From the NCBI GenBank assembly GCA_050742975.1, contig JBOGDQ010000195.1, positions 1 through 25,387 of the forward strand: DNA of 25,387 nucleotides, read 5' to 3'. Positions 7,062 to 16,548 of this stretch are shown piece after piece. Below the pieces are notes generated by a model, which saw only the letters and a list, made by a program, of their open reading frames with translations, did no database searches and had not been told where the DNA came from. Numbering within the stretch: the stretch's first letter is position 1; each line of letters opens with the position of its first letter. This DNA is from JBDTGE01 sp050742975. GTDB taxonomy: Bacteria; Actinomycetota; Actinomycetes; Mycobacteriales; Jatrophihabitantaceae. The position numbers were made by a program, and so were the translations under genes.

Positions 7062-8827
7062 GCACCGACGGGAGCCCACGCGAGGCGCACGGTGAGTTCC
7101 CGCCGTCCGCGCTGCGGCAGTACGCGCTGCTGGCGGACGGCGAACGCGGCGCGCTGTGCGGCCCGCACGGCGAGATCGTCTGGATGTGCGCCCCACGCTG
7201 GCACGACGACGCGATCTTCTCCACGCTGATCGGTGGCCGGGGCGCGTACGCGGTCGTGCCGACGCAGCGGTGCGTGTGGGGCGGCCACTACGAACCGGGC
7301 ACGCTGATCTGGCGCAACCGCTGGGTCACCGAGGACAACACGATCATCGAGTGCCGCGACGCGCTGGCGATGCCGTCCGGCCCGAGACACCTAGTGCTGC
7401 TGCGCCGGGTCGAGGCGATCGACGGGGCGGCGCGTGTGCAGGTGCTGCTCGATCCACGCGCGGCGTTCGGGCGCGAGCCGATGCGGGAGCTGCGCCGCGT
7501 TGACCAGCACATCTGGACGGCGCGCAGCGGGCCGCTCTACCTGCGCTGGCGCGGCGTCGATGACGCGAAGGTCGACGGCGACGGGCGGCTGACCGGGACG
7601 TTGAGCGTGCCCGAGGGTGGGCGGCACGATCTCATCCTCGAGGTCAGCGAGCTGCAGCTGGCGCGTGAACCGGTGCACCCGTCGCGGGCGTGGGAGACGA
7701 CCGAGCGAGCCTGGGCCGAAGACGTTCCCGAGTTCGCGTCATCCGTCGCGCCCCGGGACACCCGGCACGCGTACGCGGTCATGCGCGGGCTGACCAGCAG
7801 CGGCGGCGGCATGGTCGCGGCCGCGACGATGTCCCTGCCCGAGCGGGCGGACCACGACCGCAACTACGACTACCGCTACGTGTGGATCCGCGACCAGTGC
7901 TACGCGGGAGTTGCCGTCGCCGCCGACGGCCCGCACCGGCTGCTGCACGACGCGGTCCGGTTCGTCAGCGAACGGCTGCTGGCCGACGGGGACCAGCTCA
8001 AGCCCGCCTACCGGGTCAACGGGTCGGCCGTGCCGGACCAGCGCCGCCTCGACCTGGCCGGCTACCCCGGCGCGATCGACATACTCGGCAACCATGTCAA
8101 CGCGCAGTTCCAGCTGGACTCGCTGGGCGAGTCGCTGACCCTGTTCGCGGCGGCGGCCCGGCACGACGCGCTCGATCGCGATTCGTGCAAGGCCGCTCGG
8201 GTCGCCGTCGACGCCATCGAGCGCCGCTGGGGTGAGCCGGACGCCGGGATCTGGGAGCTGGACGACGACTGGTGGACGCACTCGCGGCTGGCCTGCGTGG
8301 CCGGCCTGAACCAGCTCGCCGGTGTCGCGCCGCGTAAGGACGCCACGCGCTTTCGCGAGCTGGCCAAGGCGCTGCTCGCCGAGACAGGTCGCCGGTGCGT
8401 GCATCCGGACGGCTACTGGCAGCGCAGCCCCGCCGACGAGCGGGTCGACGCCGCGCTGCTCCTGCCGCCCGTCCGTGGCGCGCTGCCGGCCGGTGATCCG
8501 CGCACCGTCGCGACGCTGGACGCCGTTCGCCGCGACCTGGTCGACGACGGTTACGTGTACCGCTATGCACCGGCCGGTCATCCGCTCGGCGAGGCCGAGG
8601 GCGCGTTCCTGCTGTGCGGTTTCTTCCTCGCCCTCGGCGAGCTGCAGCAGGGGCGTCCCGTCGACGCGTTCCGCTGGTTCGAGCGAAACCGGGCCGCGTG
8701 CGGTCCGCCCGGGCTGCTGTCGGAGGAGTTCGACGTCGAGCAGCGCCAACTGCGCGGGAACCTGCCGCAGGCGTTCGTCCACGCACTGCTGCTGGAGACC
8801 TCGATCCGCCTGGCCGGTGCTCAGTAG
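7058..8827 (+). CDS. Glycoside hydrolase family 15 protein (glucoamylase/trehalase-like)
   Basis: A 589-residue inverting glycosidase of the bacterial GH15 type. The N-terminal beta-sandwich-like domain covers about 1-230. The (alpha/alpha)6 catalytic domain begins before the substrate motif RNYDYRYVWIRDQ (268-280). The general acid is predicted as E400 in GIWELDDDWWTHS and the general base as E556 or E557 in LLSEEFD, followed by the family-typical GNLPQAFVHALLL (567-579). Family members cleave alpha-linked glucans, trehalose or related glucosides; sequence alone does not decide. No signal peptide is present, so it acts on an intracellular substrate such as trehalose or a glycogen fragment. 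It starts with GTG overlapping the previous gene and is the last gene of the operon. Confidence 0.9.
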   Translation: MSTDGSPREAHGEFPPSALRQYALLADGERGALCGPHGEIVWMCAPRWHDDAIFSTLIGGRGAYAVVPTQRCVWGGHYEPGTLIWRNRWVTEDNTIIECRDALAMPSGPRHLVLLRRVEAIDGAARVQVLLDPRAAFGREPMRELRRVDQHIWTARSGPLYLRWRGVDDAKVDGDGRLTGTLSVPEGGRHDLILEVSELQLAREPVHPSRAWETTERAWAEDVPEFASSVAPRDTRHAYAVMRGLTSSGGGMVAAATMSLPERADHDRNYDYRYVWIRDQCYAGVAVAADGPHRLLHDAVRFVSERLLADGDQLKPAYRVNGSAVPDQRRLDLAGYPGAIDILGNHVNAQFQLDSLGESLTLFAAAARHDALDRDSCKAARVAVDAIERRWGEPDAGIWELDDDWWTHSRLACVAGLNQLAGVAPRKDATRFRELAKALLAETGRRCVHPDGYWQRSPADERVDAALLLPPVRGALPAGDPRTVATLDAVRRDLVDDGYVYRYAPAGHPLGEAEGAFLLCGFFLALGELQQGRPVDAFRWFERNRAACGPPGLLSEEFDVEQRQLRGNLPQAFVHALLLETSIRLAGAQ

Positions 8828-8858
8828 TTCAGACGCGGACAGCAGGGGTCGTCACCCG

Positions 8859-8883
8859 GTTCGGATCGCGTCACAACGGGTAG
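8859..8883 (+). promoter_or_regulatory. SigF/SigB-type promoter for the Rho_N-like gene
   Basis: GTTC at 8859-8862, a 15-base spacer and GGGTAG at 8878-8883, matching GTTT-N15/16-GGGWAN with one mismatch in the -35. It lies 23 bases before the ATG of the next gene, with AGAGGAG between them. Confidence 0.6.
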
Positions 8884-8906
8884 GCGGTCGGCGAGAGGAG
8901 ATTGCG

Positions 8907-9176
8907 ATGCCACAGCGAAGCCCCGGCCCGAGCGTCAAGGACAAGAAGCTCTACGAGAAGCTCCGCGACGAGGGCGACTCGAAACAGAAGTCGGCCCGCA
9001 TCGCCAACGCGGCTGCGGGCAGCAGCCGCTCGTCGGTCGGCAAGCGCGGCGGCCGGTCAGCGTCGTACGACGACTGGACGGTCACCGACCTGCGCAGGAG
9101 GGCGCGCGAGCTCGACATCTCCGGGCGCTCGACGATGTCGAAGAAGCAGCTCGTCGACGCGCTCCGCAACCACTGA
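8907..9176 (+). CDS. Small basic protein with Rho_N/SAP-like C-terminal domain (DUF7218-like N-terminus)
   Basis: An 89-residue, strongly charged protein. The N-terminal part (about 8-37) has KDKKLYEKLRDEGDSKQKSARIANA, a pattern seen in small actinobacterial proteins of the DUF7218 kind (name from memory). A Ser/Gly-rich linker follows. The C-terminal 35 residues have W-T-V-x-D-L-R-R-x-A-R-E-L-D-I-S-G and K-K-Q-L-V-D-A-L, the helix-extension-helix typical of Rho N-terminal and SAP domains, which bind RNA or DNA. The strong ribosome site AGAGGAG, six bases before the ATG, fixes the start. A SigF-like promoter stands directly upstream, so a stress-induced nucleic-acid-binding protein is the likely role. 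The exact target is unknown. Confidence 0.82.
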   Translation: MPQRSPGPSVKDKKLYEKLRDEGDSKQKSARIANAAAGSSRSSVGKRGGRSASYDDWTVTDLRRRARELDISGRSTMSKKQLVDALRNH

Positions 9177-9204
9177 GCCAGCGCACGCCACCGGGCTTTG
9201 CTCA

Positions 9205-9226
9205 CGTAGTCCGACCGCCGACTACG
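9205..9226. repeat. Inverted repeat upstream of the antitoxin-like gene
   Basis: Perfect 7-base arms CGTAGTC (9205-9211) and GACTACG (9220-9226) with an 8-base centre. There is no T-run after it. It could be a weak terminator for the Rho_N gene or an operator for the Panacea gene; nothing decides. Confidence 0.4.
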
Positions 9227-9277
9227 CCGACGTCGAGCGACACGCCGAATGACGCTGGCTGTTGTCGGTGGCAGCCC

Positions 9278-9283
9278 TACTCT
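9278..9283 (+). promoter_or_regulatory. -10 element of a leaderless promoter
   Basis: TACTCT fits the actinobacterial -10 pattern TANNNT and ends exactly 7 bases before the ATG at 9291. Transcription would then start at or next to the A of the start codon, giving a leaderless mRNA. This agrees with the absence of any Shine-Dalgarno sequence. No clear -35 is seen. Confidence 0.5.
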
Positions 9284-9290
9284 GGATGCC

Positions 9291-9848
9291 ATGACTGACC
9301 CCTCTGCGCATGACGTGGCGGCGGAGATCCGTCGTCAACTGCCCGGCGTTCCCGTCAAAAAGCTGCACAAGCTTCTCTATTACTGCCAGGGCCACCACCT
9401 TGCCGCCTTTGCGCGCCCGCTCTTCGCTGAACGCATTTCGGCCTGGGACATGGGTCCGGTTGTTGGTCAGTTGTGGTGGGCGGAGCAGCAGCCGACGCCT
9501 GGACGCTCGGGGGCCGATCCGGCGCTGGGCGAGGCCGAATTGAATACCGTCGGTTACGTGGTTGGCCGTTACGGCAGGCTGAGCGGCCTTGACCTTGAGC
9601 GTCTGACGCACTCCGAACCGCCGTGGTCCAATGCTGACGCGGAGCGCAGAGCCCAGGGGATCAACAGCATTGAAATACCCCTTTCGGCGCTCGGCGATTT
9701 CTTCAGCGCGGATGACCGTGACGCGGAGAGTTCGGACGAGCCCGCACCCGATCCTCACGTCATTGAAACGTGGCTCAAGGCAGCGCTAGCCCAGCACCGT
9801 TCGGAGGGTTCGCCAGACACGCTGGAGAGTGTCCTGGCCCGGCTTTGA
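9291..9848 (+). CDS. Panacea-domain (DUF4065/SocA-like) antitoxin-like protein
   Basis: A 185-residue protein whose N-terminal half carries the Panacea signature: V-K-K-L-H-K-L-L-Y-Y-C-Q-G (about 20-32), then FAERISAWDMGPVVGQLWW (about 43-61). Panacea domains neutralise varied toxins in type II toxin-antitoxin pairs and also occur in proteolysis-linked SocA. The C-terminal part is acidic and looks disordered before a final helix. A start 42 bases upstream is in frame, but the -10 spacing favours the ATG used here. The next frame overlaps its stop as TTGA, the layout expected for a toxin partner. The region uses many CTT, GTT, TTG and TAT codons and has lower GC than both sides, a sign of transfer. 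Confidence 0.8.
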   Translation: MTDPSAHDVAAEIRRQLPGVPVKKLHKLLYYCQGHHLAAFARPLFAERISAWDMGPVVGQLWWAEQQPTPGRSGADPALGEAELNTVGYVVGRYGRLSGLDLERLTHSEPPWSNADAERRAQGINSIEIPLSALGDFFSADDRDAESSDEPAPDPHVIETWLKAALAQHRSEGSPDTLESVLARL

Positions 9849-10039
9849 CCACGCCTGTCTGGCAGCTTGAGGACTTCCTGCCTCGCCTCGACGTGTGGGC
9901 GCAGGAACAGGCCGTCTCCGACGAGCTGCGGCGCCTGGTCACGGCGTGGATCCTGACCCGCTTTGAGGATCCCTACCGCGATAAGGCGCGCGTCAGTCGT
10001 CGGGGCGGGTGGCCTCGTACGCGCTCGGCGGCAGGATGA
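9845..10039 (+). pseudogene. Probable 5' remnant of the toxin partner of the Panacea gene
   Basis: A 64-codon frame starting at a TTG that overlaps the antitoxin stop (TTGA). The first 49 or so residues look protein-like: V-W-Q-L-E-D-F-L-P-R-L-D-V-W-A-Q-E-Q, then RRLVTAWILTRFEDPYR. After about 9985 the frame runs antisense into the 3' end of the STAS gene, and its last residues (rich in Arg, Gly and Ser) are simply the shadow of that gene. I infer a toxin gene cut by recombination close to 9985, leaving the antitoxin as an orphan. The alternative is a genuine 64-residue partner. The toxin family is not recognised with confidence. Confidence 0.42.
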
Positions 10040-10382
10040 ACAGCTCGGTGTCGAGTCCGGCTCTGGCGAAGGTGGCCTTGAGTCCTTCGGGCACCCGCGT
10101 GAGGATCAACGTGCCGCGCGCCCGCAGCACCAGGTGATGGGCCTGCCTGACGATCTCCAACGCGTCCGGATCGGCGATGAGCAGGTCCGCAACGTCAAGG
10201 CGCAGGAACCGCCGCCCGGCCCGGACGTGGCCGGCGATGACCTCCGCGAGCACCGGTGCGCTCGACGAGTCGAGGATCCCCCGTGCCCGCAGATTCGCCC
10301 GGCCGGCGCTGCTGTCCGTGGTGCGGATGTCGAACCCGCCCTCGCTCGCGTCCTCCGGTACCTCCAGCAGCGAACTGGACAT
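9993..10382 (-). CDS. STAS-domain protein, atypical anti-sigma factor antagonist
   Basis: A 129-residue STAS-fold protein of the SpoIIAA/RsbV kind, with an N-terminal tail of about 15 residues. Antagonists of this family bind an RsbW-like kinase and release the sigma factor when unphosphorylated. Strand and helix pattern fits: ILDSSSAPVLAEVIAGHV (36-53), RFLRLDVADLLIADPDALEIV (58-78), GTLILTRVPEGLKATFARAGL (90-110). The conserved phospho-serine after Asp (usual form IDSxGL) is replaced: the segment reads A-D-P-D-A-L, with Pro72 at the serine site. It should therefore not be switched off by phosphorylation in the normal way. A SigF-type promoter lies upstream. No RsbW-like kinase gene is in the window. 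Confidence 0.78.
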   Translation of the reverse strand: MSSSLLEVPEDASEGGFDIRTTDSSAGRANLRARGILDSSSAPVLAEVIAGHVRAGRRFLRLDVADLLIADPDALEIVRQAHHLVLRARGTLILTRVPEGLKATFARAGLDTELFILPPSAYEATRPDD

Positions 10383-10455
10383 CGGATGCGCTCCCGTTCA
10401 CGCCCCGCGAGTACGGCCTGCTTCTTAGGCTGATCCCGCAAACTGTGTTCCGTGC

Positions 10456-10481
10456 CTACCCGGCGTGAACGCAAGCCAAAC
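10456..10481 (-). promoter_or_regulatory. SigF/SigB-type promoter for the first STAS gene
   Basis: Read on the minus strand: GTTT (10481-10478), 16-base spacer, GGGTAG (10461-10456). Both elements match the SigF-type consensus. The STAS ATG follows 73 bases downstream, and the site is intergenic behind the kinase stop. Confidence 0.65.
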
Positions 10482-10499
10482 GTTGCCGGTCGCGATCGT

Positions 10500-13007
<2,508 letters not shown>

Positions 13008-13086
13008 GGCAGGCTCTCCGAAGGGTCCGAGGACCGGTCAGCTGGTGGCTCAACCGATGGCCCACGATCCGAAGCGTAGCCGCTGC

Positions 13087-13413
13087 TCAGCCGATCCGGC
13101 GCAACCACCCGGCGTGCGAATCGCGCAGGCCGCGCGCACTGACCTCATCGAGGCGGACAGGAGCCAGGCCCAGGGACCGGCGCCGGGTCGCTGCCTCGCC
13201 CAGGACGTACACGACGTGCTCGTCCAGCGCGCCCGCGTCCGCGGCATCGACGTCGATCGGTCCGGGAACGCCGTCCAGCGCATCGAGCACGATGCGCAAG
13301 CTCGCAGCCGACCGCGGTCCGAGGGTGCCCGTCAGATGCAGCGAAGCCGCCCGCGAGGACACCTCGAGATCGAGTTCGCTGTCCTCCGCGTCCAACCGCA
13401 TCAAGTGCTCCAT
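13087..13413 (-). CDS. Short STAS-like protein lacking the phospho-serine
   Basis: A 108-residue protein that I read as a divergent STAS domain: ELDLEVSSRAASLHLTGTLG (13-32), a helix with SAASLRIVLDALDG (35-48), a strand PIDVDAADAGALDEHVVYVLGEA (52-74). At the place where RsbV-type antagonists have Asp-Ser, this protein has D64-E65, a glutamate that could mimic a permanently phosphorylated serine. The ATG has TAGGAG upstream, and the gene stands directly behind a near-perfect SigF-type promoter. It precedes the hybrid kinase on the same strand. Function in partner switching is inferred from fold and context. Similarity is low enough that another fold is possible. Confidence 0.6.
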   Translation of the reverse strand: MEHLMRLDAEDSELDLEVSSRAASLHLTGTLGPRSAASLRIVLDALDGVPGPIDVDAADAGALDEHVVYVLGEAATRRRSLGLAPVRLDEVSARGLRDSHAGWLRRIG

Positions 13414-13421
13414 GACTGCTC

Positions 13422-13446
13422 CTACCCGATGACGGCCGGGCGAAAC
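13422..13446 (-). promoter_or_regulatory. SigF/SigB-type promoter for STAS-like and hybrid kinase genes
   Basis: Read on the minus strand: GTTT (13446-13443), 15-base spacer, GGGTAG (13427-13422). It is one of the best matches in the window. The ATG follows 8 bases after the -10, so the transcript would have almost no leader, although a TAGGAG motif overlaps the -10. Confidence 0.68.
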
Positions 13447-13456
13447 CGGAACTCGC

Positions 13457-13951
13457 TCATGAACCGGTATGGCGCCTGCGGTTCGCGACGGGCAGGACAG
13501 CCCAGAGCACGATCACCGTGGCTGCGAGGGCGGCGGCCACCGCGATCGCAGCGGTCAGGTTCGTGACCACATCAACGATGAGCAGCACCGCAGCGGTCAT
13601 GGCCAGCGCGAGACAGGCCAGACCGCCGACGGCCAGCCGTGCAGTGAACGCCACCACCTCATCCTTGCGGTGCTGAGCGAACAGGAGCCGATGCACCGCG
13701 ACCGGAGCGATGAGCAGCACCGCGGCAAGCGCGGCCGACACCAGGGTGACGAGGTAGATGCCGCGCTGGTAGGTCTCCAGCGTCGTGAACCGCTGCTGGA
13801 AGGCGATACTGAGCAGGAACGCGAAGAGGATCTGCACGCCCGCCTGCGCCACCCGCAGCTCCTGCAGCAGCTCGCTGTAGTTGCGGTCCAGCCGGTGGGC
13901 CGCCGACTCGTCCCGCTGATAGGTCGCCGGCTCGTCAGGATGTTCGGTCAA
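13457..13951 (-). CDS. DUF6328-like four-helix membrane protein
   Basis: A 164-residue membrane protein. The N-terminal cytoplasmic helix reads R-L-D-R-N-Y-S-E-L-L-Q-E-L-R-V-A-Q-A-G-V-Q, followed by four hydrophobic segments near 40-55, 65-86, 104-126 and 131-153. This matches my memory of the actinobacterial DUF6328 family, which has no known function. The start is a TTG, chosen because GTGAGGAGC lies 8 bases upstream and no other start is in frame before the transmembrane part. It begins 12 bases after the CDF transporter stop, so sodN, CDF and this gene form one operon. A role connected with metal or oxidative stress is suggested only by context. Confidence 0.78.
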   Translation of the reverse strand: MTEHPDEPATYQRDESAAHRLDRNYSELLQELRVAQAGVQILFAFLLSIAFQQRFTTLETYQRGIYLVTLVSAALAAVLLIAPVAVHRLLFAQHRKDEVVAFTARLAVGGLACLALAMTAAVLLIVDVVTNLTAAIAVAAALAATVIVLWAVLPVANRRRHTGS

Positions 13952-13963
13952 CGGGCACGCTCC

Positions 13964-14950
13964 TCACTCGTCGGCCAGGGCTCGTCCGTATCGGGTGCGG
14001 ACCCGTTGCCGCATGGGCTCGTCGTCGCGGGAGATCGGCTGCACGAAGATCTCGTCCAGCTCGGCGAACTCGGCCCGCAGGTCGTGATCGATCCGCGCGC
14101 AGGCCCGCTCCAGCTCGCCGCCGCTGAGGGAGTCGACGAAGTCCGCCCTTACGCAGACGAGCACGCGTCTGACACCCGTCATCATCGTCAGCAGGTCGAC
14201 GACGTCGACGATCTCCTCGAACTTCTCCAACCGCTCCTCCAGCGCGCGCAGCAACCGGGGCTCGGCCTGCTTGCCGATGAGCAGAGTGGCGCAGGCCCTC
14301 GCCAGCAGGAACGCGACGAGCAGCAACAGCAGGCCGATCACCAGCGATGCGGCGCCGTCCCAGATCGCCGAACCGGTCAGCTGATGCAGCGCCACGCCGA
14401 TCGCCGCCACCGCGATGCCGACCAGTGCGGTCGAGTCCTCCAGCGCGACGCTGTTGACGGTCGGGTCCTCGGGGTCACCGACGAAGTCCGCGAGTGACTG
14501 GCTGCGGCGGCGGGTCTGGCTGCGCACCTGTCTGGCCGCCTGCCGGAACGAGATGCCCTCGAAGACGAACGCGAGCCCGAGCACCGGGTAGTTCAGCCAC
14601 AGCCGGTCGACGGAGTGCCCGGCGCCGAAGATGGTGTGGATGCCCTCGTACACCGAGAACGCGGCACCGGAGACGAAGATCGCGAGCGCTGCGAGGAACG
14701 ACCAGAAGTACCGCTCCTTGCCGTACCCGAACGGGTGCTCGCGATCGGCGGGACGTCGAGAGCGGCGCAGCGCCAGCAGGAGCAACAACTCGGTCGTGCA
14801 GTCGCCGGCCGAGTGCGCGGCCTCCGACAGCAGCGCCGACGAACCGGTGATCAGCCCGGCGGCGAGTTTCAGCAACCCGACACCGACGTTCGCGGCGAGT
14901 GCGAGCAGGACGGTCAGCGTCCTGCCGCCTTCGCCCTCGCCGGCGCCCAC
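13964..14950 (-). CDS. Cation diffusion facilitator (CDF) family metal transporter
   Basis: A 328-residue antiporter-type exporter for divalent metals. Six hydrophobic helices are visible across residues 11-225, followed by a cytoplasmic tail of about 100 residues with a ferredoxin-like pattern (LVCVRADFVDSLSG). Helix 2 has the canonical HxxxD site (H46 and D50 in AAHSAGD). In helix 5 the usual His/Asp is replaced by E171-D172 in LEDSTALVG, as in ZnT9-like members, which leaves metal choice unclear (Zn, Mn, Fe, Co or Ni). D198 in IWDGAASLVIG follows. The GTG start lies 4 bases after the sodN stop, so the two are co-transcribed. An attractive inference is a role in metal balance linked to the nickel enzyme. 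Confidence 0.88.
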   Translation of the reverse strand: MGAGEGEGGRTLTVLLALAANVGVGLLKLAAGLITGSSALLSEAAHSAGDCTTELLLLLALRRSRRPADREHPFGYGKERYFWSFLAALAIFVSGAAFSVYEGIHTIFGAGHSVDRLWLNYPVLGLAFVFEGISFRQAARQVRSQTRRRSQSLADFVGDPEDPTVNSVALEDSTALVGIAVAAIGVALHQLTGSAIWDGAASLVIGLLLLLVAFLLARACATLLIGKQAEPRLLRALEERLEKFEEIVDVVDLLTMMTGVRRVLVCVRADFVDSLSGGELERACARIDHDLRAEFAELDEIFVQPISRDDEPMRQRVRTRYGRALADE

Positions 14951-14954
14951 GGCC

Positions 14955-15350
14955 TCAGGCGTTCTTGGTCTCCCAGAAGATCTTGTCGATCTCCGCGATC
15001 AGGTCCAGCAACTGCTGCCCCTCGGCCGGATCGACCGACCCCTTACCCCCGGCCGCACCGGCCGCCTTGGTCGCCTTGTTGAACAGCTCGTGCAGCTGCG
15101 GGTACTTCTCGAAGTGCGGCGGCTTGAAGTAGTCGGTCCACAGCACCCACAGATGATGCTTGACCAACTCGGCCCGCTGCTCCTTGATGATCAGCGCCCG
15201 AGTCCGGAACACCGGATCCTCATTGCCCGCGTACTTCTCCATGATCGCCTTGACCGACTCGGCCTCGATCCGGGCCTGTGCCGGATCGTAGACACCACAC
15301 GGCAGATCACAGTGCGCGAACGCGGTGACGATGGGACGGAACGCTCGCAT
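14955..15350 (-). CDS. sodN: Nickel superoxide dismutase
   Basis: A 131-residue precursor that is an unmistakable NiSOD. The enzyme dismutates superoxide to oxygen and peroxide in the cytoplasm, as a hexamer. A 12-residue propeptide, ending in T-A-F-A, precedes the mature N-terminus HCDLPCGVYD (13-22), which carries the Ni-hook ligands His1, Cys2 and Cys6 and Tyr9. The rest matches the Streptomyces enzyme closely: DPAQARIEAESVKAI, IIKEQRAELVKHHL, DYFKPPHFEKYP and the C-terminal IDKIFWETKNA. AGGAGG upstream fixes the ATG; a start nine codons earlier is less likely. Maturation needs the SodX peptidase, usually encoded next door, but a CDF transporter follows instead. A weaker SigF-type promoter overlaps the 3' end of the upstream sigma gene. 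Confidence 0.97.
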   Translation of the reverse strand: MRAFRPIVTAFAHCDLPCGVYDPAQARIEAESVKAIMEKYAGNEDPVFRTRALIIKEQRAELVKHHLWVLWTDYFKPPHFEKYPQLHELFNKATKAAGAAGGKGSVDPAEGQQLLDLIAEIDKIFWETKNA

Positions 15351-15389
15351 GACGCCTCCTGCGGACGGGTTGACCACTCAGGCGAGTGC

Positions 15390-16316
15390 TCAGCCGGTGG
15401 CTACCCGCTGGCGGCCGATCGATAACGGCCCTCGCGCGCGCCGAGCCCCGCCCGGTCCTGTGTGGGCGCTCCTCTGCTTCAGCAGCTCATCGCGCAGCTG
15501 GTTCATCGAGCGCGCGAGCAGCCGCGAGATCTGCATCTGGGACACGCCCAGCGCCTCGGCGATCTGCGTCTGCGACTGGTCGTAGACGAAGCGCAGCACC
15601 AGCACCTTCTGCTCGCGCTCGGGCAGGGTCGAGATCGCCGGCTGCAGGTCGGCCCGCCGCTCGACCTGCTCGAGGCGGCAGTCGACGAAGCCGAAGCCGG
15701 CCTCGCGACCTTCGCCCATCGCCTCGTTCATCGATTCCAGCGAGCTGCTCGTGTACGCGCGCCCCGCGTCAAGCGCCGCCAGGACCTCGTGCTCGGAGGC
15801 GCGTACCCGCTCGGCGATGTCAGCGACAGTGAGCGAGCGTCCGAGCTGCTGATTCAGCTCGGCGCGCGCCGTGACGATCGCGCTGTGCAGATCCCGCGCG
15901 CCTCGTGGCACGTGCACCGCCCACGTCGCGTCCCGGAAGTAACGCTTGATCTCGCCGAGGATCGTCGGAACGGCGTAGGTGGAGAACTCCAGGCCGCGGG
16001 ACGGCTCGAACCGGTCGATCGCCTTGAGCAGCCCGATCATGCCCACCTGGACCAGATCGTCCAGCGGCTCCTTCGTCTCCTTGAACCGGCGGGCGAGGTA
16101 GCGGACCAGAGGCGTGTTGAGCACGACCAGCTCGTCGCGGACGGCCGCACGCTCGGGGCCGGCCTCGGGCAGCGCCCGCAGCTCAATCAGCAGGTCCTTG
16201 ATCTTCGCGCGCAGTGTCGAGTCCAACCGGCCCGGCCGGTATTCGGTGTCACTCCCGGGCGGCTGTGGGTTGATCTGCTGGCTGATCTCGCGTGGCTCGG
16301 CGATGGTCTGCGTCAT
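15390..16316 (-). CDS. RNA polymerase sigma factor of the SigB/SigF/SigG family
   Basis: A 308-residue sigma-70 group 3 factor of the general-stress/sporulation type. Region 2 has DELVVLNTPLVRYLARRF (61-78), DDLVQVGMIGLLKAIDRF (86-103) and FSTYAVPTILGEIKRYFRD (111-129), which contacts the -10. Region 3 covers about 135-200 (HVPRGARDLHSAI). Region 4 has LPEREQKVLVLRF and the helix-turn-helix TQIAEALGVSQMQISRLLARS (250-270), which contacts the -35. It has a 30-residue N-terminal tail and a basic C-terminal tail of 25 residues. Such factors recognise GTTT-N15/16-GGGWAW, and several sites of that form occur in this window. No anti-sigma kinase gene is adjacent, which is unusual. The gene reads toward sodN with only 39 bases between. 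Confidence 0.93.
   Translation of the reverse strand: MTQTIAEPREISQQINPQPPGSDTEYRPGRLDSTLRAKIKDLLIELRALPEAGPERAAVRDELVVLNTPLVRYLARRFKETKEPLDDLVQVGMIGLLKAIDRFEPSRGLEFSTYAVPTILGEIKRYFRDATWAVHVPRGARDLHSAIVTARAELNQQLGRSLTVADIAERVRASEHEVLAALDAGRAYTSSSLESMNEAMGEGREAGFGFVDCRLEQVERRADLQPAISTLPEREQKVLVLRFVYDQSQTQIAEALGVSQMQISRLLARSMNQLRDELLKQRSAHTGPGGARRARGPLSIGRQRVATG
15401..15426 (-). promoter_or_regulatory. Possible SigF-type promoter for sodN
   Basis: Read on the minus strand: GTTA (15426-15423), 16-base spacer, GGGTAG (15406-15401). It lies inside the last codons of the sigma gene and 50 bases before the sodN ATG. The -35 has one mismatch and the sequence is also coding, so chance is possible. 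Confidence 0.4.
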
Positions 16317-16478
16317 GACAAGCGACTCCCTCGAGCTCTACGGGAGTGCGCCGATCAGGCAGCGCAAGGCTGGAACTTTCGCCGAACCCCCGGATGTTCA
16401 CGGGCGGCTGTCTGTCCAACCAAGACGACCATAACGCCGCTACGCCCTCTGCGACAGTCGTTGGCAGGTACCTGACCA

Positions 16479-16504
16479 GTTTGCCCAGCCGACTCATCGG
16501 GTAT
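16479..16504 (+). promoter_or_regulatory. SigF/SigB-type promoter, perfect consensus
   Basis: GTTT (16479-16482), 16-base spacer, GGGTAT (16499-16504). Both elements are exact. It is intergenic, divergent from the sigma gene, and 44 bases before the GTG of the unknown 130-residue protein. Confidence 0.72.
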
Positions 16505-16548
16505 GCCGCGGTGAAGGCGCATGTGGAATCTGGCGTAGGGAGTGCAAC

